Shown: positions 8,936 through 17,572 of the stretch, piece after piece
Numbering within the stretch: position 1 is the stretch's first letter
Layout of the letters: the number at the start of each line of letters is the position of its first letter
From: Proteiniclasticum sp043951855
GTDB lineage: Bacteria; Bacillota; Clostridia; Clostridiales; Clostridiaceae
Reading direction: 5' to 3'
NCBI RefSeq assembly: GCF_043951855.1
Contig: NZ_JBINJW010000006.1
Span: 62,001-126,000 of the forward strand
DNA length: 64,000 nt
Notes under the pieces: generated by a model
Told to the model about the DNA's origin: nothing
Databases searched by the model: none
The model's input: the letters and a program-made list of their open reading frames with translations, nothing else
Position numbers and translations under genes: made by a program

Positions 8936-11482
8936 TTGAAAGAAACAAGCAGCAGCAAAAGGACCGCAGCCGGAAATAAAAGCGGGTCTGCATCGAAAAC
9001 AAAATCATCTACTTCTACTCGTGGAAAAACAACTGCCAAAGCATCCGGAAAAAGAACTGGAAGCAGAACGGCTGTGAAAGCAGTAGAGGAAAAAAGAAAA
9101 TATTTCTATCAGGAACTCATAGGGCTGGCACTTTTGGGTCTGGGGATTTTTTCGTTTATTTCCATGGTATCTGGAAGCGTGGGGATACTGGGAGAAAGCA
9201 TCAAAGAGATTCTGATCGCGATCCTAGGCGTGATGGCTTATATTTTTCCGTTTATTTTCATGCTGATGGGCACAGCGCTCATCATTCGAAGACCATGGCT
9301 ATTTTCCAATAAGAAGACCTATGGAATCCTTCTTGTGGTGCTGGTTACTGCAATGCTCTTATCATTAAATCGAATGGAAGCAGTTCACAGGGAAGGATTT
9401 ATGGTTACGCTGAAAAATCTCATGAATATCAATGACATCAACCATGGCGGAATACTCGGGTTGTCATTGGCCGTACCATTCTACCGTCTTCTTGGACCTC
9501 TGGGGACCTATATCATAGCCGGTTGTCTGTATGTAGTTGCAATCATTCTTGTTTTCAATACTACAATCTATGACATGCTTAAGAAAAGCAATCAGGCAAG
9601 AATTGAGGCGAAAGATAAGATTGCTGTGAAAAGAGAAGAGGTTCAGGCACAGAAAGAGCTGAAGAAGGATACTCCTGAAGAAAAGAAAATCCAGGATAAG
9701 CTGAAGATTCTTGAAATGATGAATCAGAATGAAGAGGTACATGAAGAATCTGAACAACCAGAAGTAACGCAATCTCCCTTCATAAATCTTGATCTGGAAG
9801 AAAACGATGGACTGGAGCGGGTTTTATCAAAAGAGGATGAGGTGTCCAGAGAGATTCAGATTCTCGGCAGAAATGCACAAGGAGCCCCGACTGATCCGGA
9901 AAAGAGCAAGTCAACGGAAAACAATGCACCGGTTCAGGAACAGAGAAGCGCAAAAGCTGAAGAGAAGCCTAGAATCACTGAGGAAAAGAGAAAGGCTGCC
10001 AATGAGGATTCCGGTGAAATTGAAGGAAGTCAGATTGGACTTGATGAGCTTGAAAAACCTCTATATGAATTTCCGGAAATTGCACTGCTGAAACAGAACA
10101 TCAAAGGAATGCTTGCCAATGAAGACCGTAATGAGATCATTGAAAATGCGAAAAAACTGGAGGAGACTCTGATGTCCTTTGGTGTGGAAGCCAGAGTAAT
10201 CAATGTATCCAAAGGACCCTCTGTCACCAGATACGAGCTTCAGCCGAAAGCCGGGGTCAAAGTTTCTAGAATCGTGAATCTGTCAGATGATATTGCACTG
10301 GCGCTTGCTGCCAGAGGTGTAAGAATCGAAGCGCCTATACCTGGAAAGGCTGCTGTGGGTATTGAAATTCCCAATAAGGAAACCACTCCAGTATACTTAA
10401 GGGAAGTGATCGAAGATCCGAAGTTTCAGAGGAGCACAAAGAAAATCTCTGTAGCTTTGGGAAAAGATATCTCAGGCGAAGCGATCATTGGGGACTTATC
10501 TAAAATGCCGCATGTGCTTATTGCAGGAGCCACAGGTTCTGGTAAGAGTGTATGTATAAATTCACTTATCATTTCGATACTGTATAAATACGATCCTGAA
10601 CACGTAAGACTCCTTATGGTCGATCCTAAGGTGGTGGAACTGAATGTGTACAACGGCATTCCTCACCTGCTCATTCCTGTCGTGACAGACCCTAAGAAGG
10701 CTGCAGGAGCACTGAACTGGGCAGTCAATGAAATGACAAGAAGATATCAGTCCTTTGCAGAACATGGTGTCAGAAATATTGAAGGGTTCAATGAGATTGC
10801 CAAAAAGAAAAAGGAACTTCAGAGTTTACCCTACATCGTCATTATTGTAGATGAACTCGCAGACCTTATGATGGTTTCGGCCAATGAAGTGGAGGATTAC
10901 ATCGCAAGACTTGCACAGATGGCAAGAGCTGCCGGTATGCATCTTGTTATTGCAACACAGAGGCCCTCTGTGGATGTCATCACGGGCGTAATCAAGGCGA
11001 ATATCCCTTCGAGAATCTCCTTTGCTGTATCCAGTGCCATAGACTCCAGAACGATTCTGGATTCGGGCGGTGCAGAAAAGCTGCTTGGAAAAGGAGATAT
11101 GCTCTACTATCCGGTAGGAGAGCAGAAGCCGAAGAGAATACAGGGGGCTTTTATTTCTGAGGAAGAAGTGGAAGCCATTGTGTCTAGAATCAAAGTGCAT
11201 AAAGATAAGCTTTCATATGACGAAGATATCATCAATCACATCGAAAAGGGAAAAGGAGATTCAGATCAGTCTGATGAGGGGGATGAACTTTATAGAGATG
11301 CGGTCAAAGTGGTTGTGGAAAACCAGCAGGCATCCACGTCATTTCTGCAGAGAAAGATGAGGATAGGATATAACCGTGCTGCACGGATCATGGATGAACT
11401 GGAAGATCGCGGAGTCATTTCCGAAAGAGACGGTTCTAAACCAAGACAGGTGCTGTTGAATGAATTCGATCTGGAAGAGTAG
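8936..11482 (+). CDS. ftsK: DNA translocase FtsK/SpoIIIE
   Basis: This membrane-anchored hexameric motor pumps chromosomal DNA through the division or sporulation septum. The product has 848 residues. It starts with a Lys/Ser/Thr-rich tail (1-55), then about four membrane segments (about 60-215), a charged coiled-coil linker (220-375) and the RecA-like motor with Walker A GATGSGKSV (about 532) and Walker B IIVDELADLMM (about 634). A C-terminal winged-helix gamma domain (RKMRIGYNRAARIMDEL) reads orienting sequences. The TTG at 8936 has GGAGG at eight bases and is preferred to the GTG 8921. Whether it acts in division or sporulation cannot be decided from sequence. Confidence 0.95.
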   Translation: MKETSSSKRTAAGNKSGSASKTKSSTSTRGKTTAKASGKRTGSRTAVKAVEEKRKYFYQELIGLALLGLGIFSFISMVSGSVGILGESIKEILIAILGVMAYIFPFIFMLMGTALIIRRPWLFSNKKTYGILLVVLVTAMLLSLNRMEAVHREGFMVTLKNLMNINDINHGGILGLSLAVPFYRLLGPLGTYIIAGCLYVVAIILVFNTTIYDMLKKSNQARIEAKDKIAVKREEVQAQKELKKDTPEEKKIQDKLKILEMMNQNEEVHEESEQPEVTQSPFINLDLEENDGLERVLSKEDEVSREIQILGRNAQGAPTDPEKSKSTENNAPVQEQRSAKAEEKPRITEEKRKAANEDSGEIEGSQIGLDELEKPLYEFPEIALLKQNIKGMLANEDRNEIIENAKKLEETLMSFGVEARVINVSKGPSVTRYELQPKAGVKVSRIVNLSDDIALALAARGVRIEAPIPGKAAVGIEIPNKETTPVYLREVIEDPKFQRSTKKISVALGKDISGEAIIGDLSKMPHVLIAGATGSGKSVCINSLIISILYKYDPEHVRLLMVDPKVVELNVYNGIPHLLIPVVTDPKKAAGALNWAVNEMTRRYQSFAEHGVRNIEGFNEIAKKKKELQSLPYIVIIVDELADLMMVSANEVEDYIARLAQMARAAGMHLVIATQRPSVDVITGVIKANIPSRISFAVSSAIDSRTILDSGGAEKLLGKGDMLYYPVGEQKPKRIQGAFISEEEVEAIVSRIKVHKDKLSYDEDIINHIEKGKGDSDQSDEGDELYRDAVKVVVENQQASTSFLQRKMRIGYNRAARIMDELEDRGVISERDGSKPRQVLLNEFDLEE

Positions 11483-11593
11483 TTCTTCTTGTGAAAAAGT
11501 GAAGAATATGAGAAGATATTGATGTAGATAATACAAAGCCCTGTTTTTCAGATTTTAAATTAAAGCGAATAGAAGCGATTTGGAGTGGATAAT

Positions 11594-12184
11594 ATGAATT
11601 TACCAAATAAATTGACATTGTTTAGAATGTTTCTAGTACCAGTTTTTCTGATTCTCGTATCAGTAAATCAGATACCATATAACGTCACATTGGCGACGAT
11701 TGTATTCAGTATCGCAGCATACACGGATCATCTGGATGGTAAGATTGCCAGACGAGACAATCTTATCACTAATTTCGGAAAGTTCATGGATCCACTGGCA
11801 GATAAACTGCTTGTGACATCCGCGCTGATTGCACTGGTGGAATACAACCTGATTGGCGCCTGGGTAGCAGTGGTGATCATAGCAAGAGAGTTTGCGGTTT
11901 CCGGGCTGAGAACCATAGCAGCCAATGAAGGGGTTGTCATTGCGGCTAGTATCTGGGGGAAAATCAAGACCACTACCCAGATCATTGCAATCATCTCCAT
12001 GCTGATTCATCTGATCTCGACACAGGAACAGTATCTTATGGATTTATTCCAGAGTGTTCCTTTCCTGGAGTCCTTCTTCAGCATTTTCCCACCGGTTGTG
12101 ATGTATGTGGCAGTATTCTTCACCATCATGTCGGGGCTTGATTACTTCAAGAACGGCTGGAAATTCATTGATACAAATAAATAG
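11594..12184 (+). CDS. pgsA: CDP-diacylglycerol-glycerol-3-phosphate 3-phosphatidyltransferase
   Basis: PgsA makes phosphatidylglycerol phosphate, the committed step of anionic phospholipid synthesis, in the membrane. The 196-residue protein has the CDP-alcohol phosphotransferase signature around residues 40-68 (DHLDGKIARR, then GKFMDPLADK), matching DxxDGxxAR...GxxxDxxxD. Several hydrophobic segments follow. The ATG at 11594 is preferred over the in-frame GTG at 11585, since TGGAG precedes it. It sits 111 bases after ftsK and may be read through from it. Confidence 0.94.
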   Translation: MNLPNKLTLFRMFLVPVFLILVSVNQIPYNVTLATIVFSIAAYTDHLDGKIARRDNLITNFGKFMDPLADKLLVTSALIALVEYNLIGAWVAVVIIAREFAVSGLRTIAANEGVVIAASIWGKIKTTTQIIAIISMLIHLISTQEQYLMDLFQSVPFLESFFSIFPPVVMYVAVFFTIMSGLDYFKNGWKFIDTNK

Positions 12185-12206
12185 GTTCGGTGCATACTGA
12201 ATACTT

Positions 12207-12256
12207 CAATGTACCCTGGAGAGTAACAGACGAATACTTTCCAGGGTGCATTGTCA
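12207..12256 (+). terminator. Hairpin after pgsA, probable terminator
   Basis: A 14-bp stem (12207-12220 with 12240-12253, one G-T pair) with a 19-base loop follows pgsA. The downstream T tract is poor, so termination efficiency is uncertain. Confidence 0.55.
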
Positions 12257-12447
12257 TTTCTGAAGACTGCATGTAAGATCACGGTTTCAATTATAGGATG
12301 AATATCTTGTTTTCTTATGTCGGTTTTTCTTCATACTTGCTACAATACAGGTAGGAAAACGCGCATAAGTAGAGGCTACATTATTAAGGGTAAACCATCA
12401 AATGCTATTACGGAGATGGTTTGCAGCAAAGAATCGGAGGAAGAAGA

Positions 12448-13143
12448 ATGGGTCTGTATAAAAATATCGCTTACTTTATCTTAACTTATGGAGTCTTATC
12501 AATGGTCCTGTTTCTGTATTCAGGAAGCTTTCTCTTCATCATGATGGTCTGGAATGTGATTCTCGCATCCTTGCCTCTGGTTTTCATGAAACAGGGGATG
12601 AAAGCGGAGAGGACGTGGAAGAGAGGAGTCCTTTTCTTGCTGTGGTTTTTCTTTTTTCCCAATGCGATTTACATGATTACAGACTTCATACATCTCACCA
12701 ATGATCAGATGATCTGGTCGATTCCAGTGGAGCCTTATTCCGGACTGGATGGAACCAGATATTCCATGGAGATCATGCAGTGGGCGAAATTACTGCTGAT
12801 CGCTCTTGGCGCTTTCTATGCACTCGGCATTGGTATGGAATCCTTGTACAGATTTCATGACTATCTCAGGAGAAGAAAAGGAAACATGATTTCTTTTGCA
12901 GCGGTGGCATTGATTTCTCTTGCATCATCTTTTGGTGTATTCGTAGGAAGATTTCTGCGCTTCAACAGTTGGGATATCATGAGGCCTGTGCGTCTTGTGA
13001 AAGGGATTCTTGATTCGGTGACCGGATTCGCCTTCTGGTTCACAATGATCTATGGTCTGTTCGTCATATTCTCTTTCCTGCTGTTTCGGTGGTTCAGAAC
13101 TGGCAGAGCGGATTCAGATAGTCTGTTTTCAGAAAATATTTAG
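12448..13143 (+). CDS. DUF1361 family membrane protein
   Basis: A 231-residue polytopic membrane protein with about six hydrophobic segments. It shows features I associate with DUF1361: FFFPNAIYMITDFIHL near residue 70 and GRFLRFNSWDI near residue 170. Function is unknown. The ATG at 12448 is preferred because GGAGG lies seven bases upstream; the TTG at 12421 lacks a site. It is apparently monocistronic, with a weak hairpin and T run about 70 bases after the stop. A TACAAT element lies about 100 bases upstream, and no strong -35 was found. Confidence 0.82.
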   Translation: MGLYKNIAYFILTYGVLSMVLFLYSGSFLFIMMVWNVILASLPLVFMKQGMKAERTWKRGVLFLLWFFFFPNAIYMITDFIHLTNDQMIWSIPVEPYSGLDGTRYSMEIMQWAKLLLIALGAFYALGIGMESLYRFHDYLRRRKGNMISFAAVALISLASSFGVFVGRFLRFNSWDIMRPVRLVKGILDSVTGFAFWFTMIYGLFVIFSFLLFRWFRTGRADSDSLFSENI

Positions 13144-13211
13144 CATTATTCAACAAAGAACCTCGTCAAGAAGTGTACTGGATATAACCAATGTGTTAAA
13201 ACCCTGTGATT

Positions 13212-13228
13212 AAACGATGGCGTTTTTT
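13212..13228 (+). terminator. Weak terminator after the DUF1361 gene
   Basis: Short stem AAACG/CGTTT with an ATGG loop running into seven T residues. The stem is only 5 bp, so this is tentative. Confidence 0.4.
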
Positions 13229-13309
13229 TAAAAATTATGAATAGTTTAATGCAAATAAAAATTCCAGTGAAACATTATGAAAACACTTGCAAATAAAGGG
13301 TTCCAGCCG

Positions 13310-13339
13310 TTGACTATCTTGATCCGAAAAAGATATAAT
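13310..13339 (+). promoter_or_regulatory. Promoter of the GlsB/YeaQ-like gene
   Basis: TTGACT (13310-13315) and TATAAT (13334-13339) are separated by 18 bases, about 60 bases before the start codon at 13402. Confidence 0.75.
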
Positions 13340-13401
13340 GACAGCAAGAACTGATACAATAGTTCAAGCAGAACAAATCTTTTTACAGGAGGTATTATTT
13401 T

Positions 13402-13665
13402 ATGCCAGAAGTATCAAATATTATTGTATGGTTGATTCTAGGTGGTATATCCGGTTGGATAGCCAGCATGATTGCAGGTAAAGATGCCAGTATGGGTATT
13501 GTCGCAAACATCATTGTAGGTATCATTGGTGCCTTCATCGGTGGCTGGGTTGCAGGACTTCTTGGATTAGGACCAGCGACTGGACTTAATATATGGAGCT
13601 TCATCGTAGCAATCGGTGGTGCGCTGATATTACTTTGGATTATCGGCCTTGTAAGAAAAAGGTAA
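13402..13665 (+). CDS. GlsB/YeaQ/YmgE family small membrane protein
   Basis: An 87-residue protein with three hydrophobic, glycine-rich helices (LILGGISGWIASMI; a GIIGAFIGGW segment; a final ALILLWIIGL before a basic tail). This is the pattern of the transglycosylase-associated (PF04226) family, usually stress-induced membrane proteins whose biochemical role is unclear. AGGAGG precedes the ATG at good spacing, and the gene has its own promoter and a strong bidirectional terminator. Confidence 0.88.
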   Translation: MPEVSNIIVWLILGGISGWIASMIAGKDASMGIVANIIVGIIGAFIGGWVAGLLGLGPATGLNIWSFIVAIGGALILLWIIGLVRKR

Positions 13666-13696
13666 AAGTATTGCATTAAAAAACCCCTAAATAGAA

Positions 13697-13730
13697 AAGA
13701 AGCCTGAACAGCGATGTTCAGGCTTCTTTC
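13697..13730. terminator. Bidirectional terminator
   Basis: A perfect 14-bp stem (13697-13710 and 13715-13728) with a GCGA loop. T-rich sequence follows on both strands, so it can end both the upstream plus-strand gene and the minus-strand thrE/HAD operon. Confidence 0.9.
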
Positions 13731-13746
13731 TCCTGTTGGATGCATG

Positions 13747-14466
13747 TTATTTAACTGCTGGCATGTTTTTCGCGAAAAGGAGAAAATCTTTGTAGTCTCC
13801 GATATGGTCAGCTTTGATTTCAACTTCATTTCGGTTCAGCAGATGATCTGTGACCAGATATGTGGTGATTCCGAGTTTGCCTGCAATAAGATCCTCGAGG
13901 GCGTCATTGCCTACCATCATGCATTCTTCCGGTCTCTTGTCGATGCTTTCCAGAATCTCTTCGTAGTATTGAAGATTCGGCTTGCAGTAGTGATTCTTTT
14001 CAAAGTAGCTCACATAGGAGAAGTCGCTGCGGTCGATGCCGCTCCATTGGATTCTTTTCTCGATGGCCTCCTTCGGAAACAGCGGATTGGTTGCGATGAC
14101 AAGATTGTAGCCCTTGCTCTTTAAAGCTTTTGTTGCCTCCTGCATTTCTGTAGTATCCAGAACCGCTTCCTTCAGTACATCGAAGTCATTCTTGTAGTAT
14201 GTGCTGAACATGTCCGCATACTTCTCCAGGTCGTCATTCACATGAGTCTTCATGGCTTCCATGAAGACTTCTTCATTGGTTCTATGTTCTGTATTATTCA
14301 CCATGGCCATGACAGAACCATAGAGAATTTTCATGAAATTATCTGGTGGCATGATGTCTTTGAAAGATGCTGAAAGGCTGCTGTAGTAGATATTTTCAAA
14401 GTCCTTCATGTTGATTGAGAGTAATGTTCCGTCCAGATCGAACAGAATGGTGTTTATTTTATTCAA
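13747..14466 (-). CDS. HAD-family phosphatase
   Basis: A 239-residue HAD hydrolase with a cap domain. Motif I is DLDGTL (about residues 10-15), motif II is in VIATNP, motif III is the lysine in HYCKPN, and motif IV is GNDALEDL. These carry the nucleophile Asp, Thr/Ser, Lys and metal-binding Asp. The substrate cannot be predicted. It starts at TTG (plus 14464-14466) with AAGGAGG seven bases upstream. It is the last gene of the minus-strand operon with the 54-residue protein and the ThrE halves. Confidence 0.85.
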   Translation of the reverse strand: MNKINTILFDLDGTLLSINMKDFENIYYSSLSASFKDIMPPDNFMKILYGSVMAMVNNTEHRTNEEVFMEAMKTHVNDDLEKYADMFSTYYKNDFDVLKEAVLDTTEMQEATKALKSKGYNLVIATNPLFPKEAIEKRIQWSGIDRSDFSYVSYFEKNHYCKPNLQYYEEILESIDKRPEECMMVGNDALEDLIAGKLGITTYLVTDHLLNRNEVEIKADHIGDYKDFLLFAKNMPAVK

Positions 14467-14481
14467 AAGAGTTCCTCCTTG

Positions 14482-14646
14482 CTATCTGCTGTTATAGATG
14501 ATAAGTGCATTTTTTGTGCTGTCTTTTTCCGAGTAACGGATTTCGATGAGGTCTTCTTCAGTGATATGATACTTCTTCATGGTCATCTTCACTTTTTCCT
14601 TGATATCCTCGTCTCGATTTGCATAAACCAGCTTAGTTCGTTTCAT
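14482..14646 (-). CDS. 54-residue hydrophilic protein, unknown
   Basis: A short gene coding for 54 residues, starting MKRTKLVYANRDEDIKEKVK. It is very rich in Lys and Glu, has no membrane segment, and ends in an isoleucine-rich strand (NALIIYNSR). AAGGAG is eight bases before the ATG. The start overlaps the end of the ThrE C-half gene by 14 bases, and the HAD gene's TTG follows 15 bases after its stop, a tight operon arrangement that supports it being real. No family recognised. Confidence 0.7.
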   Translation of the reverse strand: MKRTKLVYANRDEDIKEKVKMTMKKYHITEEDLIEIRYSEKDSTKNALIIYNSR

Positions 14647-15079
14647 GAGTCAATCTCCTTTTTATGAGATAGTAGATCTTGATCATTGTAAAAACCATAA
14701 GAATTCCTATGGCCAGTGCACCGGAGGCCATTATGGTGGTGATTCCTTCACGGAGGGCTTCGTTGTAATTTCCCTCCAGGGACTGGAGCATGGTCCGATA
14801 CAGTCCACTGCCAGGCACCAGTGGTATAAGGGCAGGGGTTATATAGCTTGTCACAGGTGTTCGGGTTTTTCTTGCCATGATTTCCGCATAATAGGAAAGG
14901 GCTACCGCACCCAGAAAATATGCGATGTTACTGTCCTGGAAAAGGATAAGACCCTGACGATAGAAGAGCCATCCTATGGAACCTCCGATGGCTGATAACA
15001 ATGCGGTCCTCCGATTCAGATTGAATATGTAGGCAAAGCTTAGAGATGCGAGATAGGCCATAATAAGCTCAAGAATCAT
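14633..15079 (-). CDS. Threonine/serine exporter family, C-terminal half (ThrE_2)
   Basis: A 148-residue membrane protein with four or five hydrophobic helices and the family feature ITPALIPLVPGSGLYRTM. It matches the second half of ThrE-type exporters (PF12821, DUF3815), which in many Firmicutes is a separate gene next to the N-terminal half. Together the two would export small amino acids such as threonine or serine. It begins one base after the stop of the upstream half and overlaps the next small gene by 14 bases. Confidence 0.88.
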   Translation of the reverse strand: MILELIMAYLASLSFAYIFNLNRRTALLSAIGGSIGWLFYRQGLILFQDSNIAYFLGAVALSYYAEIMARKTRTPVTSYITPALIPLVPGSGLYRTMLQSLEGNYNEALREGITTIMASGALAIGILMVFTMIKIYYLIKRRLTHETN

Positions 15080-15080
15080 A

Positions 15081-15839
15081 TTAAAACCCTCCCATCAGTG
15101 CAAGTCCGAATCCTGCGCCTATTGCTATGCCGACTGCAATCAGAAATGCTTCCATTCCTTTGGATACACCAGAGAGGTAATCTCCCATGAGCGTGTCTCT
15201 TATACCATTTGTGAAAGCGATGCCCGGCACAAGAAGCATGATGGAACCGATGATGATGGTATCCTGATTGGTTTCAAAGGGGATGATTTTTGTGAAGACT
15301 GTTACAAGAATCGCCACCAGAGCACCGCCGATGATGTTGATGAAGATGGCATTGAGTTTGATTTCTCTTGTCACCAGCTGCAGAAGTCTGACGAAAATCC
15401 CGATGAACAAGGATACAGTGGCATCTATCACGCTGCCTCCAAAAAGAAAGGTGAACGAAAATCCGCAAAGCGCTGCCATGAGCAGCTGAAATTTTATGGA
15501 ATAGGGTTCTTTATCCGAAATCTCCTTCAGTTTGCGTTCAAGCTCATCAAGAGGCAGAGGGTGGACCATAAGATCTCGGGATAAGGAGTTTACCAGTGCG
15601 ACTTTCTCCAGATCCACTGTGCTTTTCGATACTCTGTGGATCAGTGAAATGACATCACCCTGCATGTCTGTGAGAGAAACCATGATGCCGGTTGGTGTTA
15701 CGAAACTTTCCGCATCTCTGATATCATAGGAATTCAGAATTTTAGTTATTGTATCTTCCACCCGATAAATTTCTCCACCGGACTCGAGGATGATTTGTCC
15801 CGCTGATGTTGCGAGTTTGATTAATCTTCTGTTATCCAT
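15081..15839 (-). CDS. Threonine/serine exporter family, N-terminal half (ThrE_1)
   Basis: A 252-residue protein with a soluble N-terminal part (SAGQIILESGGEIYRVEDT; FVTPTGIMVSL) and five predicted membrane helices from about residue 120, matching PF06738 (DUF1212). It should form the exporter with the following gene. The start at 15839 (MDNRRLIKLA) is preferred, with AGGAG ten bases upstream; an ATG six codons earlier lacks a ribosome site. A good promoter precedes it. Confidence 0.88.
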   Translation of the reverse strand: MDNRRLIKLATSAGQIILESGGEIYRVEDTITKILNSYDIRDAESFVTPTGIMVSLTDMQGDVISLIHRVSKSTVDLEKVALVNSLSRDLMVHPLPLDELERKLKEISDKEPYSIKFQLLMAALCGFSFTFLFGGSVIDATVSLFIGIFVRLLQLVTREIKLNAIFINIIGGALVAILVTVFTKIIPFETNQDTIIIGSIMLLVPGIAFTNGIRDTLMGDYLSGVSKGMEAFLIAVGIAIGAGFGLALMGGF

Positions 15840-16154
15840 ATAAAGTAATCTCCTCATTTAAATATTGTCTCATTCCATTATAAGGGAAGGCGTGGGTTAT
15901 TGAAATAGCTGAACCTGAAGGAAACGTTCCCATGGACAAAAGGAATTTCCAGCATGAATAGAATCGTGAATGAATAGATTCATGCCTATAGGATTAAATT
16001 GTTGAGAAAACCATTACATTTTCAGCGGAAATCCGAAAGGATGATAAATCGTTCATTTTTACGACTTTTTAATATACAAAAACTCTCAGGATTGATATGA
16101 TTAAAACATGTGGACAACAATCTGTTGTCAGTTGTTTATTAATAGGGGGTAGAA
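15840..16154. other. Divergent intergenic region thrE / glyA
   Basis: About 315 bases without a gene. It holds the minus-strand thrE promoter at its left end and a 7-bp inverted repeat GACAACA/TGTTGTC (16113-16129) about 25 bases before the glyA start. An AT-rich middle has imperfect repeats around GAATAGA...TAGATTC. I could not identify a convincing glyA promoter or a riboswitch. Confidence 0.5.
15877..15905 (-). promoter_or_regulatory. Promoter of the thrE operon
   Basis: On the minus strand, TTTCAA (plus 15900-15905) and TATAAT (plus 15877-15882) are 17 bases apart, about 35 bases upstream of the first gene. Confidence 0.65.
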
Positions 16155-17387
16155 ATGGACAGTAAGTATTTGAAACATGTGGACAGAGAGATCTTTGATC
16201 TCATCGAAGAAGAAGAGAAGAGACAGGAATATAACATTGAGCTCATCGCGTCAGAGAATTTCACATCTAAAGCCGTGATGGAAGCTATGGGAACAGCCTT
16301 GACCAATAAATACGCGGAAGGATATCCGAATAAGAGATATTATGGCGGATGTCATGTGGTAGATAAGGTGGAGACTCTGGCCATAGAAAGAATGAAAGAA
16401 CTTTTTGGTGCGGAGCATGCCAATGTACAGCCCCACTCAGGTTCCCAGGCGAATATGGCTGTCTACATGGCAGTACTTGAACCAGGGGATAAGATTCTGG
16501 GCATGGATTTATCACATGGCGGTCATCTGACCCATGGAAGTCCGGTGAATTTCTCAGGGAAGTTGTATGATTTTGTTTCTTATGGAGTGGACCATGAGTC
16601 TGAAACAATCAATTATGATGCACTGAGAGAGATGGCTCTCCGTGAGAAGCCGAAGATGATTGTAGCAGGTGCTTCTGCATATCCCAGAAAAATCGATTTT
16701 GAGAGGATTTCAGAAATCGCAAAAGAAGTAGGGGCTTATTTCATGGTGGATATGGCTCATATCGCAGGTCTGGTTGCAACGGGTCATCATATGAGTCCGG
16801 TTCCTTATGCGGATTTTGTCACAACCACAACGCATAAAACACTGAGAGGTCCAAGAGGGGGCGCAGTGCTTTGTAAAGCGGAGCATGCCAAGGCAGTGGA
16901 TAAATCCGTGTTTCCTGGAATGCAGGGCGGTCCTCTGGAGCATGTGATTGCAGCAAAAGCTGTCTGCTTCAAGGAAGCTATGAGCGACGAGTTTAAAGTA
17001 TACATGGAACAGGTTCTTAAAAATACAAAGACTCTGGCAGAGGAACTTGCAAAGAGAGGATACAGACTTGTTTCCGGTGGTACTGACAATCATCTGATTC
17101 TTGTGGATCTGAACAATAAGGATATCACAGGAAAAGATGCGGAAAAGCTATTGGACACCATTGGTATTACAACAAACAAGAATACGATACCTTTTGAAAC
17201 CAGAAGCCCCTTTGTCACATCAGGTCTTAGAATGGGATGTGCTGCAGTAACGACGAGAGGATTCAAGGAAGAGGAAATCAGAACTATGGTTGAGTATATC
17301 GATTATGCGATTACCCATAGAGAGGATGATTTATCGGAACTACGTGAAAAAGTGGCAGACCTATGCAGAAAGTATCCGCTGTACTAA
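16155..17387 (+). CDS. glyA: Serine hydroxymethyltransferase
   Basis: GlyA is the PLP enzyme that interconverts serine and glycine while charging tetrahydrofolate with a one-carbon unit. The product is 410 residues, normal for bacterial SHMT. The PLP lysine is in TTTTHKTLRGPRGG (about residue 228), and IELIASENF is the conserved N-terminal substrate motif. A GGGGGT ribosome site precedes the ATG. It lies opposite the amino-acid exporter genes and upstream of suf, and is ended by its own terminator. Confidence 0.97.
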   Translation: MDSKYLKHVDREIFDLIEEEEKRQEYNIELIASENFTSKAVMEAMGTALTNKYAEGYPNKRYYGGCHVVDKVETLAIERMKELFGAEHANVQPHSGSQANMAVYMAVLEPGDKILGMDLSHGGHLTHGSPVNFSGKLYDFVSYGVDHESETINYDALREMALREKPKMIVAGASAYPRKIDFERISEIAKEVGAYFMVDMAHIAGLVATGHHMSPVPYADFVTTTTHKTLRGPRGGAVLCKAEHAKAVDKSVFPGMQGGPLEHVIAAKAVCFKEAMSDEFKVYMEQVLKNTKTLAEELAKRGYRLVSGGTDNHLILVDLNNKDITGKDAEKLLDTIGITTNKNTIPFETRSPFVTSGLRMGCAAVTTRGFKEEEIRTMVEYIDYAITHREDDLSELREKVADLCRKYPLY

Positions 17388-17412
17388 AGGCAATTAATTA
17401 AATTGTGCAATC

Positions 17413-17457
17413 GCAAAAAGTCGGAAAGTGTTGATTTTCAGGCTTTTTGCTTTTTTT
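17413..17457 (+). terminator. Terminator of glyA
   Basis: GCAAAAAG (17413-17420) pairs with CTTTTTGC (17443-17450), with a further small inner stem, then seven T residues. Confidence 0.8.
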
Positions 17458-17494
17458 ATCAATCAAAAAAATCTAAATTAAGTGCTTTATCGTG

Positions 17495-17523
17495 TTGACT
17501 CTATAACCATAAAAGGTTAAAAT
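17495..17523 (+). promoter_or_regulatory. Promoter of the suf operon
   Basis: TTGACT (17495-17500), 17-base spacer, TAAAAT (17518-17523). A small inverted repeat TAACC/GGTTA (17504-17519) touches the -10 box and could be regulatory. It does not resemble the repeat in the iscR promoter. Confidence 0.7.
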
Positions 17524-17572
17524 GGAACAGGTAATATCAGATTAAAATGCTCAGAATTGAAGGAGAGTTAGA

